Origin: Prinia subflava
Lineage: Eukaryota; Chordata; Aves; Passeriformes; Cisticolidae
DNA: 64,000 nucleotides
Direction: 5' to 3'
Assembly (NCBI RefSeq): GCF_021018805.1
Contig: NC_086247.1
Location: 95,249,338 to 95,313,337 of the forward strand
Both the position numbers and the translations under genes were made by a program. Of the stretch, positions 11,310-25,100 are shown one piece after another (the first letter of the stretch is position 1; the number at the start of each line of letters is the position of its first letter). The notes beneath the pieces were generated by a model. That model was not told where the DNA came from. It worked only from the letters and a program-made list of their open reading frames with translations, and did not search any database.

Positions 11310-14300
11310 AACTAAATGGCCCTCACCTCTCATACCCCTCTTCAATGTTCTCTGTTTTGTCTATTTATTATATAAATCACCTACTATTTTAAGAATAACA
11401 GAAGACACTGCTTAATCAGCATCTGGAAGGTACAATGCCAAATCCTGTGGGAAACAGTTCTGTCTCTATTCAGCATCTTCCTTGGTGTTGGTTCTGAACT
11501 GGACACAATTTATTCCTAACTCAGGTCTTCACTGTACTTGTCAGTGTCTGCTTTGTGTATGCAGCATACTCAGGAAAGGAAATCTTTCACACAGGCATCC
11601 ATTATCCCTACTCCTATTTCTTTGATTGTGCTCTCATCCATGCAATTTTTGACAGTGAGAAACAGAAGTTGAGAAAAAAAACATAACATTCAATAAGGCC
11701 ATTGCCTGCACTACTCTTTTAACTTCCCTTCTTTATAGCACCGAAGTTCTTTTCCAGTTAATTTCTCTTACTCCTTTACTGAGCCTCCCCAAAAAAGCAC
11801 AGATATGTAACAAAGTTGCCATAAGAGATGTGAATTGCCTCCTTTTTAAATGGAACTAAATTTATTCTGAAGAATCCAATACATAGTTGGTGCCTGAGCA
11901 TAAACATCCACAAGTCTTGCTACCTCCTCTAGCACAGTGTTTTGTTTTCTTTTAAATAGCATAAAGGAAGTAACTCAAAAGTTACTCCAAAGGAAGTAAC
12001 TCACTGAAGCTGTTTTACCTATTCATAAATAAAAACTTCCCTCAGGCTAAAAAATCCCAAGAATCTACAGGAGCAGCATTTTTAGAGCACTTGCCCAATC
12101 TCCTTAAATCTAAAATCTCCCTGAAGGAGGTGGCCAGGCATTGGTTAGCCAGTCCTGAATAAAGCCTTCTGCATCTGTTCATCACAGCAACTGGTTAATA
12201 CAATACAGGCAGAAAACATATAGCAGCTTTCATTAATCTTTGCAGCATTTGATTAAGACCAGGATTTGTCTCTAGGACAAACACTGTTCTCAGAAGTCAA
12301 ATGTTTCTCCTGAAAAATGATATAAAGAGCTGCATGTCTCATAAAGGAAAAAGCTGTAGAGCAGTATTCAATAAAAGCAACCAACAATAGAATTTATCTC
12401 TCTAAGAAATACTGTCTTCTAGTATTTCTATATTATCTATAGAGGAGAAAAGTACATAATAAATATATACACACATTAGAATCATTTCACAGACTTTATT
12501 TCTTTCATACCTCTTTATACCACACTCATTTCACTGGATAGTTTTCAGATAAACACTTGCTAATAACTAGCTCACAGCTGTGGCACACCTTATAAAACAT
12601 TTCTGAATGAAAAAGTTCCCTAAAATTTGCAGCTCTCGACTCCAGCAGCTTCTGAGACAATAAATGCCAATTGTTTATCCTTCGGTGATCTGTGCTTTTT
12701 AAAACAGGATAATTACTGACTGACCCAGCACAGGAGGGACTAAATTAATATTTTTCTTTCATAGCACAATAACCTATTCAAATGAAAGCCTGAGACTGTC
12801 CTCACTCAGCCTTTTCAGACTAGATTTCTCAAGACAGTCTGCTACCAACACATAAGCATAGTCACTGATTGTGTTGGCTGTCTCCAGGCAGTGAAATTCT
12901 GCACCCCCAACCCAATGTCAGCCAAACACAACAGTCAAAGTCGTGCAGAAAGGAGGTTCGTTCCAAGCAGACTGAAAGCTGTCCATGAGCAAGTGGACAA
13001 ATCTGGGAAACTGCTTGCAGAGGGATGACATAGATTTTCCCTGGTTGTGTCCTTCTGACCCTGCAGTTGCACGTGCAGCCCTGAACCAGGCACAGCAAGG
13101 GCCATCCCATGCCCAGGGTGTAGCCAGGGAAGAGACAACAGTGCCTGTCAGGACCTCAACTACTGCTGCAAAAAGACCTTGCTTTATTGAACCCACATGT
13201 TTGCAAGCTAACAACTGATGGGCACATTTGGGTATCCAATGGACTGTGGCTTCTGAGATTTCAAGATACGCAGCCCAGCTCTGTCCTACTACCAGACTTC
13301 TTTCTTGGACCTGGGAAGACTGTGCCATGCAGCAGCTCTGACTGAATAGAAACTGCTTCATGGGGTTTGAGCAGCAGCTGGCAGTCAAAAAGGCTTTCTG
13401 CCAGATGATTTTGTGAAGCCTTTACAAAAAACTTTCAGCAAAGGGCAGTTATTTTTTTCTGGAGCAGGGCAGTAGACAGGAATGCAATACTGTCCTGGAG
13501 CAAATGGACCCTCCTTTGGTGGAGGGAAGTCAGATGGGATTATGAGAGCATAATAACAGCAGTGCCTCCCCTCAGAGGCTCTCCCCACACCTGCACAAAA
13601 GCACATACTGCCCCCTTACAGAACTCCACAAAAGCTGCTGTCCACACAAGGATGTGATTCTCCCAGTGTACTGATCTCTATGTGTAGCAGTGCTGCTGCT
13701 GCCAGATCCAAAGCCAACCTTCCTGCCCTTTCCACTGCCTCCTGTTGAACACCACCTTTTCTCACGAATGCAGTTTATTAGAAAGAGAAAGTGACTGGGA
13801 GGCAACTCTCCTGGAAGGAGTGGGGATGAAAAGATAAATGACAGAGTAAGTTCCTGTCTGTATTTCTTTTGTCCCAAAACAAAAGCAGTTAATAATAAAA
13901 GGAGCATCAGATCCCAACTGTAGCATTCAGCAGCTCTGACTCCTTACAGTGATAGAGGAGAGGTATTCTGGATGTCCAATCGTGAAATATTTTACCACAT
14001 AATATAAAGAAAATTTACAAGTGATGAACAATCTTTTAATGTCAGAATGCCTTTTTTTTCAAATATTCTAAAGTGCTTTAACTTTGAGGCAACTTTTGTC
14101 CTTTTTCTAACATAATCACTTACAATTCTAATCCATCCTAATAATTAAAGTAATAACTCTTTTACTAGGTGACCTAACAGAACTAGTTTCCTTCTTGGAA
14201 AGAATGGAGATTAAGTGACTATTTCTTTGACAGGTATTATCACAATTCACTACAAAGCACTTCTGTCAATTTTAGTACCATAGTTTATATAAATACTACT

Positions 14301-17300
14301 GTACTATTTAGGTTTGCAACCATTCAAAAGTACTTAAACAGAGCTCCAAGTTTCCATAAAGCACTGATTCCAAAAGTAATCAGGTGAATTGCCAAGGAGA
14401 ACATAGTGAAGATTTCTGTTGCTTTGATTAGCTTAGTTGTTTACCTAATCACAGGAAAATTTCCACCCATCAATCATCAGCCCACAAGGACATACTACTC
14501 TACCAAAGCTGTTACTCAGCATGCATCTCCTTTCTACTTTTATTATTTCCACTTGTTTGCAAATTCTCCTTTGGTCTCTGCTCTGTCAGAACAGAGGAGG
14601 AAGCTACAGGACCTAGCAGTTAAAATCCTACAAAAAGTAGGAAAATGAGAGAGGAAGGGAAAAATGAAAATTTAAAAATAAGATGTGAGGAGCTCTATCT
14701 AGCAGAACAGAAATATCAAAGAACCAGCAGACTCATTCTCAGGAGCACTACAAAGCACAAAACTGTGATTCCTTCACTCCAGCCAAGTTCAATTACAATA
14801 AACTAACTGTCTAAGCTCCAGATGCCCTCTGGACATTCACCTCAGACATAGAGGACATTTTCAGTAGGGGACTTTTCAGGCAGTAGCAAATGGAAATACA
14901 TGGGTAGGATGATAGGAGCCTTTCCACAAGCAACTCCTAAAGGGTATCCTGGCTGCCACTGCAGCCACCTCTCCCATTTAGCTCCCTCAAGGACCCTGGT
15001 CTCCAAGTTTGTTTATCGGGAAATGACTGCTACCTCAAGTATAAGATGTCCTCAACTCCTCACCTAAACAGGTGTTACTAGGGAGGGAAGGGTTGTGGGT
15101 AGTGTGGCCTTTTTTCAGAAACAAGAGTATCAGAGAAGTCTGGCAGGATACTGTGACCAGATGGAGCCACATACTTAGACCTTATTTTCCATGTCTTTTT
15201 CAACAGTTAACCTTTATGGAAGGACTTGTTTGCTAAATAGAATTAATGTATCAGATATTCTGACCCAGTTCAGAGACATGTTAACAGCTTTTCTCAGCCA
15301 AGCCATGAGGACCTGTGAACAACCACTTCTCTGGCAGTAGTAAAAGCTGTGATCTTTATCAGGGACACAGACTGCACTCCTCCACAGGGTGACAGAATTA
15401 CTGTGATTTAAGAAGTTATCACCTCCAACCAGGATGTGATGATTCACCAAAAGGTCACTATATAGAACAGCTTAATATTCATTTTTCTCCCCTTAGAGAG
15501 CTTAAAGTCACAGAAACACTAGAAACTCATCTCTTTTTCTTTGCCACTGAGGCTTGATAAGGGCATGGTTGGCAGCCAGCCATTTTGGCCCAGATCACCA
15601 GTGCAATTGCTTCCAACAGTGTAACCATCCACATACGTGGTTATTTCTGCCCTGGGCTACAAAAACTGCACAGAGCAGTGGGAATCAGCTACCCTGGACA
15701 TCAGCCAGCCCTCACCTGGTAAACACCCATTCAAGTAGACTGACCACACTGTTACACGCTCCCTTCAGTGTTTCCATGACTGGGGTCTCTTCTTGATATG
15801 CTCTTAGAGAAGTGGGCAAAGGAAGGGACGTTCAGAGGAAGTATTTCCAACAGCTCCTTCAACAGAAGGCCAAAGTAGGCCAGTAGTGACTGGCCAAAGT
15901 CACTCTCACAGGAGAAACAGCCCAGTAATGCTTAGAGAACATCCAGTTGATTTAGGATTGCATGGTACTACTGTGTGTGTGGTACCTGCAACATATATAA
16001 AACTACAATTCAAGCTGAAAAAAAACAAAGAGCACCAACATGTGCATGAATATCCTTCCACTGCAGTACAGCAGCATAAAGTTGTGCATTATCTCATCAG
16101 TACCTAGACCCGTCAATGCCCAATGCCACACAAAGTACTCTGCTTCAAGAGTGGAACCAGAGAGGGAAATGCATTCTTGAACTGTGGGCACAAGTGATAA
16201 GGAATGTGGCTATGCTTGACCTGGTTCTCTTCCAGGGCAAGGAAACATGAGCTTTTATGCTATTTTCTGTTGACTAAACACAGGACTTTTTTGCCAAGCA
16301 GTTTTAGATGAGAATTCTGCAATTCTATGCTTAGCAGTTTACAAAGGGTTTTTTTTAATCCTTTGCTAACAGCACATACAAGAAATAAGAAAACTGAAAC
16401 TCGTCTTCGGAAAGGAGTTAAGGAAAAGCAAAATACTACCAGTGGCCATCATTAATATGGCATTATGATTCACAGATGAAAAATAGAAAAGGAAAAGTCA
16501 ACCCAGAGCATAAAAAAGGTCTAGTAGATAAGTTGCCTTCTGAATATCACAGGTATAGAATTTTCCAAGACAGTGAGTGCACAAAAAATACCCCTATAGT
16601 TGGAAGCAAATCCTGAGTCATTCCATACCAAAGGGGCTCCCAATCAGAAAATGCACAAAGCACCAAGGCAAATTTCTGAACATTTCAACATTTCAAGTTA
16701 GAAAATATCTCAGAGTATAAGCATGCTCAAGCCAAACAAGTAAAGGGAACAATATGATCAGAGGACAGAATTGCTTTGGTTTGGGAGTGGCATGGTTAAT
16801 CATTTTGACCAAAGTAAAAATTATCCCAGCAAATTTTAGAACGAATGCAGAGAAGTCATAACGAAACAATGAAAGAGAAGACAGAATCACAAATGATCAC
16901 AGCACTCTGTGAACTGAATCTGCTACTGAATTGTTTCTACAGACCAGTGCACTGATGCACCACAGTGGTTTCCTCTCTCAAAAAGCTTCACAAGTTGCCT
17001 TTGTAATTTAGAGTTACCATTTGAGTTAGCCAATAAACAGTGTGAAAAGATAATCTGATTTAATGACTCAAGAGTAGGCACACAATTAAAGTTTTCTGTC
17101 CCACATTTTTAGTCATGACTGTAAAAGTTGCATCAAAGCTTTCATAAATGTCAGTTTCAAGCTTTGACACAAAAATAAATACTGATGTCATTTGCTACAA
17201 GTGTAGTAATGGATTATGAAGAAGTGATGAGCGGGTATATGAGAAAAAGCTAATTATATGAGTTACGCTGATATTTATAGGCTGAAGGCAATATATTTTC

Positions 17301-17573
17301 ATCCTCTTTATTACTTTTAATGTATAAGATCTCTTTAGACCATTCTAATTATCAGTGCAGCACAGCTTGAGTAGAACTGCAACATGTTGCTAATGGCAAC
17401 AGCAGTGGTTTCACATGTTAATTTCACTAGAACATGTTTCACCTTGGAACTCTCCAGCTGGATGTGCTTAATGGGTCAGACTTCAGAGGTGTCATGGGAC
17501 TCCCACTGCCTTCAGCAGTGCTGCACCGGCTCCTACTGACAGCAAGTCTACTCTGATTGCTGCTGTGTTTTCA

Positions 17574-19227
<1,654 letters not shown>

Positions 19228-19920
19228 GCCAATCAGATATTCCAATTTTAAATAATAATTTGGTTTATTAATAACAAATCAAATCACAGAATTTCGATAG
19301 CCCACCAACAGTGGAAAAACTTGACAGAGCTTTCCCGGGAAATGTCAAGGGTGAACCGTGAGATACAGGGTCTGGCAGCCTGCTATCTCCCCCAACGGTT
19401 CACAAATTAGCCCGGTTCGGGGCTTGGTTTTTATACACTTTATTCTGCCCTCGGCAATATTTCCCCATATTTCCCATTGTTTCCTCACCAACTATACAAA
19501 TTCGGGAGTTTCCCCAACCAAGCAGAAAAGAGTTCTTTTCTTAATTCAAATGTTAATGTCCAATTTCTATAGGTCCTTATAGTTGATGAATGATCGATTT
19601 ATCGAAGATGTGTCTTGATGGTCTGTGAAGGTGGCACCCAAGGTGTGAGTTGCTGGTGCCAGCTTATCTCCAGGGTCCCCTCCCTGGTGCTTGGGCAGCT
19701 GCGGGCTTTCCCAGAAAACTCCTTTGTTCTTTTCTGAATGGGGGCGCTGGCTGTCTCAGGGCTGTCAGTTTTGCCGTCTGCTGCAGAATCTCTTAAAACA
19801 TAAACTTTTACCTGATATCACTTTATACAATTTTATAAATTTCTAATTTATCATAAGAACATGAATTAACCATTCCACATTTATAACACTTCATATCAGA
19901 ACACGTCTGGCCTTCAGACA
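19228..19920 (-). mobile_element. ERV solo LTR, boundaries approximate
   Basis: Read on the minus strand, it starts TGTCTGAAGGCCAGACGTGT at 19920. It contains a GC-rich U3 segment (about 19620-19760), a TATA-like GTATAAAAACC (about 19424-19434) and the polyadenylation signal AATAAA (about 19264-19269), followed by an AT-rich end. This order TATA then AATAAA about 160 nt later is that of a retroviral LTR. No internal viral sequence or second LTR flanks it, so it is a solo LTR. I could not find a matching target-site duplication, so the left end (between about 19217 and 19261) is uncertain. It is in the sense direction in SLC66A2 intron 3. Confidence 0.65.
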
Positions 19921-21257
19921 CCCTTTATTAACTATTCTCTTTTTAGTACCAGGCAACCCCATACCTCAGGACACCTCCTGACTGGACCCAGCTGAATCAT
20001 TTTATTTTGCCACCCAAAAGAAAGGCACAACTGGCCAGGAGCCATACCCAACCTGCAGCATTGTCAGCCATTACCCAGAATTGAATGAAATTACCTGGGG
20101 CAAAATCACTGCCAATGTAAATGCTGACTTTCGGTATTTTATGGTAGTGGCTCCTCAGCCTCAGAATTCAGGGACACAAGACTAAATAAAAGTTAGATCC
20201 AGTGCTGGCACAGCCCAAACCACATGAGCTTCATGCATTTCTAGAGCTTTGTGAAGGCTTTCCTTTTTGAAGATGAAGAGCCTATGGCCCTTCACCCATT
20301 AAAGCTTCCTACCAGCTGTCACATACGCCCTGCGTACACTGCGTTTTTCCTCCTGCGTTCTCCACATGCTCAGGGATCCTTTTTAAAATACGCATCCCTG
20401 GACACCAAATCCTAATTTCCCTAGTTCATTTGCATAATAGAAATCAAAGAACTAAAACTACATGGAAGAAGCAGAAGTTTAAGAAGTTCATGAAACCAAA
20501 AAGTCACCGTTTGCACAGCTACTGTGAGGCAAGCAACAAAATCCATGGATCCATGCAAACACTTGAGCACAGATGAGAAAAACACTGTGTGAAACAGGAT
20601 TTCAGCTGAAACAGGAGAACTAATTACTAGCACAGGGACACTTTTGCTCAAAACTATCATAATGCTAGATAATCTCCATTTTACTGTAGTAGTTGGTAAG
20701 TTGTGGTTTCTGCTATTTTGTTTGGTAATATAGTTAACAAAGAAGGGAAGAAGGGAAGACAGTTTTTATTCCTTTGTCAGATAAGAGCAATCATAACAGT
20801 AATAGTTTTGAAGAAAAACATCTGAGTTCTTGTAAAAACAACCCAATATATAATCACTAATTGCTCTACTTAACAAATGTACTCTCCAGATGCAGAAGTC
20901 TATTTCAGGACACTACACATCACCACACTCTGCACTACCAAAAAAAAAAAAAGTATGAGAATGAAACACCTGACTTTCCATAAGGGTTGTTCTTTAGCCC
21001 TTATTTGAATTGCTCAAATGTTTTGCCACATGATTGCTTCTTTTTAACCAAGGCTAAAGTTTATTTTCTTTGAGAAATGGTTTCAAAAATTCAGAGAGAA
21101 TAAAGTCACACACCCATCACTTCAAGGTCTAGAAATAAACTGTGACTCATTTTTCCAAATGGCTTCCTTCTCAAGGGTGTCCAAACGTATCAGTCCTGTA
21201 ATGGGAGTGATATTTTTTTAAAGAAATAAAATGTTGGTTCTGCTGAATACAGTGACA
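19921..21257 (-). other. SLC66A2 intron 3, unique sequence between LTRs
   Basis: No exon or repeat recognised except a short poly(A) run at about 20940-20952. Confidence 0.65.
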
Positions 21258-21262
21258 GGTAT
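21258..21262. repeat. Target-site duplication GGTAT, left copy
   Basis: GGTAT immediately before the TG end of the LTR, matching 22085-22089 exactly. The match extends to ACAGGTAT if the last ACA of the LTR is counted, which is coincidental. Confidence 0.78.
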
Positions 21263-22084
21263 TGTCTTGGTTTGAAAGACAGATATCTGTTAGGAAGGGG
21301 GCAGGACCTCTCTAGAGGTGGAGAATTTAAATCTTCTCTCTCTAAACTATTTTAATTTAAAAAAAAATTTAAAGGAGCTTTTAGACAGAGGTATGGGGAT
21401 AGGAATAACAGTTCTTTACTAGTATATATGATAAAACAACAAACAAACAACAACTACAGCATCAATAATAAACAGAACTAAGAACTTTGAGGGCTTTCCC
21501 AAAAGCCCGGGGCAGTTTGATCTCAGTGCCCCTGCAGGGCTCCGAGAGGCCGAACTGGAAGGAAGGAAAGTTCTGGACCCGTGGATGAGATGAGGAGCTC
21601 TGCGCTGGCAGCTGGAGCAGCAGGGGTGTCCCGGCAGGGCTGGGCAGTGCAGGGCTACAGAGTAGCAGGGGAACCTCAAAGCTCCGAAGAAGCAGCGGCG
21701 GTGGGGGGAGGCTGGAGAAAGCGAGCTCAGGATTCCCGGGTGCAGGAGCAGATGACAATAGATTTCTTAGGATGAGACAGAGGCAGAGTGAGGGTTACGA
21801 ATTCTTCCTGTAGCGGGGGGAGGGGGGGATGCAGCTTGACCGTCTTCTTCAGCGCTGAGAGCAAGAGTGAGTTCTCTTAGCTCTGCCTTTTTGCTTTTCT
21901 CAAAGCTCATTATCTCTCCCCTCTGAGGGACACTCCCAGGGACTCAAAAACAATAGGTGTAGCCTTGTGCTGCCATGTCCCTCAAGTACTCCCTTTTTTT
22001 CTGACTAAGTAGTCATCAAGGCCTTTTGGAAACTTATGGGAAAAAATTCTGTGAGAAGAAAAAGAACAAATCTAACCCCCAACA
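21263..22084 (-). mobile_element. ERVL-type solo LTR with 5-bp target duplication
   Basis: The plus strand reads TGTCTTGG at 21263 and ACCCCCAACA at 22084, so the element has TG...CA ends. It is flanked by a perfect 5-bp duplication GGTAT (21258-21262 and 22085-22089), the length typical of ERVL integration. The plus-strand start shares its first 160 bp or so with the element at 30639. On the minus strand it has TACTAGTAAAGAACTGTTAT, a variant polyadenylation signal near 21420, so the LTR is in sense orientation relative to SLC66A2. The middle is GC-rich and differs from the other copy, indicating another subfamily. No gag-pol remains are attached. Confidence 0.82.
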
Positions 22085-22093
22085 GGTATATGC

Positions 22094-22116
22094 AAAAAAA
22101 AAAAAAAAAAAAAAAA
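22094..22116. repeat. Poly(A) tract of 23
   Basis: An uninterrupted run of A beginning five bases after the right target duplication of the LTR at 21263-22084. It is likely an unstable mononucleotide repeat. Confidence 0.9.
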
Positions 22117-25100
22117 CAACCCAAACTTTCAAAAGCTTAAAAAAAAAAGTAATTTTAAAACCAAAACAAAATTCATGTGTGTGCAAACCAGTCCTACCCC
22201 AAGATAGGCAGAGGACACCAATCGGTGCCCCAGACCATGTCATCTAAGAACTCAACAAAGTTATACATATTATTGCAAACATTATTCAAGTTTGAAGAAA
22301 AGTATGAATAATAAATATCATATTGGGATTTTTGCGCTCCCCCCATCATCTTTTTTCCTTAAAAGTACAAAACAGGAAATGCCACTGTAGCACCACTTAT
22401 TTCTAGCAAACGCCTTAAAAACTGTTTAAGTTAAATGTGGATGCATATCTTTCTTCTCCCTGATATGGGAAGGCACTGCCTGCACAGCTCACTGCATTCT
22501 GCCCAGCGAGAAATCCCTGACATGGGCTTGTAACCACACTCAGCTGATGCAGTTCAAGCAGGAACTCCCTATCACTAACATCCTGTGTGGATCAGAATTG
22601 GCATTACTGTGGTGAAAGGTCTTGTATTTTATTACCCATGGCTGAGGTCTTAAAACCACTCACTGAGTTGCATTTTAAGCATGTTAATCCATTGATAGAT
22701 GAGAGATTTATGTTGGAATATCCTGTTAATGCTGGGGGAAGGAGCAGCTCAGTAGGTTTTTTGTGCACTGACTGGAGAAAACTCTACACAGCCTGAGGGT
22801 GAAGAAGGATGAGATTAAAAGACCTCCTCTGAGAGGCACTCTGCATGTCATATATGAAAAATGTAATGCAGGCAGAGACAGCATTGTAAATAACAATGGT
22901 TATTACCAGTCAGGCCAAAATGCAAGTAGTAAATTCAAGATTCTGGTGTGGGATAGATGCCAAGTGACACAAAGAAGAGTCCACAGTATCAGCTTTCAGG
23001 TTAGGATGACACAGAGGTTCAAACACTTACATTATTTTTAGTCAAGAAACATTTTATACCAAGCCAGCTACCATGCTAGTTCCTTTTGGGAAAGTGAAGC
23101 AAAGACTTTGACATCCTAAAAATTATTTACTGTAGCTCTCAATTTCTCTTACTAGTTGCATCTTATTTTGTGCCTTGACCTTTCTATTTCTGTACCTATA
23201 TCCTTGCACTATGTTCACTTACACTTGTCCTTAGACATTTGACCCAGCTCCTCCTTTTTTGGTTGCCTCCTTACCAATTTTGAGGTCAAGGAAAAGCTTG
23301 CAATTTCGACTGTCTATCTTTGCCAGGTGGAAGAGTTTACATTTGAGCCCTTTGTACAGTTTTGACAAGGAAATAAACTCTTCTCTTCTTATGAAGACTG
23401 CTGGTTTTACCCTCTCTCTCATTCCCTTATGAACGCCATCATTAAATCACAGTCACTCACCCAAACTGCCTCCCATAATTAAACTCTCGACCTCCTGTAT
23501 GAAAAACACTGCTCACTAACTCCTTCTAAGAGCATGCTGAGCAGACAGTCTCTACTTGAGTGCCTTTCTCAACAAATAGTTAATGCTCCCACCACTTGGT
23601 ACCCAGCTAATTCTTATGTTTTGTGAGCCTATGGTGCTGTTCAAAGGACATCCAATTTCCATTATCTGGCTGTGGACCACAGTGCCTGCCCATCTGACCT
23701 GCATCAGAGGAGTCCAGCCTGAGCAGTCAGATATCCAACGCCTCTCTCAACAACACTGCAATCCAAAACCTGGCTTAGATGCTGTGAAAGAGCCTGGTAA
23801 CAGTAATATATCCAACCTGGAACAGTTACAAAATGCAGCCATGGCTGGGAATTATTTCAGGTTATTATCAATGGTATGTTTCCTGTAAAACATACACACT
23901 TTTAAAACGCAGAAGCCACAACCTGCAACTTTCTGTGCTGCCTGTGGGTCTCAGCCACTGGGCTACAGTACAACACTCTCCTCCCTTCTTTATTCTTCTG
24001 CTCATCTCCAGAACTCGTGGTCTCTGCTGTAAAAGAGGTTCAGCCCTAGCTGCAAGCAAATACAACACCACTCCTCATCCCAGCCTAGCAACAAGGGCAA
24101 CTCTTTGGACACCTGGAAGATGCACACTTGTATCCCCAGGCTGACAAGAGAAACTAACTCAGACCTCTCATACTTCCAGTGAGTGCTGTAAGCTATACAC
24201 AGGTCCTGCACTCAGCAGTGGCATCTTAAAAGTAAGTTTTGCCACATTCTCTAAAGAGGACTTGCCCAGGCACCTGCCACAAGAGGTTGGGCCAGGCAGT
24301 GAATTCTGAAAAGAAAACTTTTACACTTACAGTTCTTCAGCTGCAGCAAATCCTCAGACAGTTGCCTCAGGCCTTATCTGTCTCCCTGGAAATCCGGATT
24401 TCAGCTGTCTCATCAAAAAACAGCAGCAGGATTGCAGAGAGAAGCGTGCTGGCTAGCACTCCTCACCTTGCTCGTTCTGAGCAGCACTCACTCAGAACCT
24501 GGGTTTCTCTGATCCTCTGTTCTGAAATTCGTGAGTACCCCACAGGACACCCTGTGGGGTGACAAGGGCAGTAAGACTATGCATGGCTGTTACTGAGTGA
24601 TCCAAAACTTTTTTCTCTAACTCTCATCATCCATATATGCTGCTAGGCACTTTCCCCTTTCCTTACAGAAAGAAGAAAGGAAGCAACATTGCAGACAGAC
24701 AGTGAGAACTGATACATTTAGATTTTCCTTCCTCCTTTTTTAAGAACTGACAGAAACCTGCAAATGCTGTCTGAAGTCAGCATTTCTTTTACACTCACTG
24801 GGACTGAGAAGGGACTTGTTATCTTTTACTCATGGTACAAAAGAAAAGAAAGGAGAGCACAAAAAACTTCTGGCTCTAATCCAAACAGTCTTTTTGAAAG
24901 GACAATATAACACACAATGCTCTTCATCTCCATTCCTTCAGGCTCATGACCTAGGAATTTCTCAAACTCTCAGTTACTTTTACATATCTGCTCAGCCCTG
25001 TCACTGCACTACTTCAGCATCTCTCAAACATTCCCTTCTACCTCAGTTTTGATCCTGACCTGTACCCAAACACTGTCACTTTTTCCTCTCTAGCCCATGC

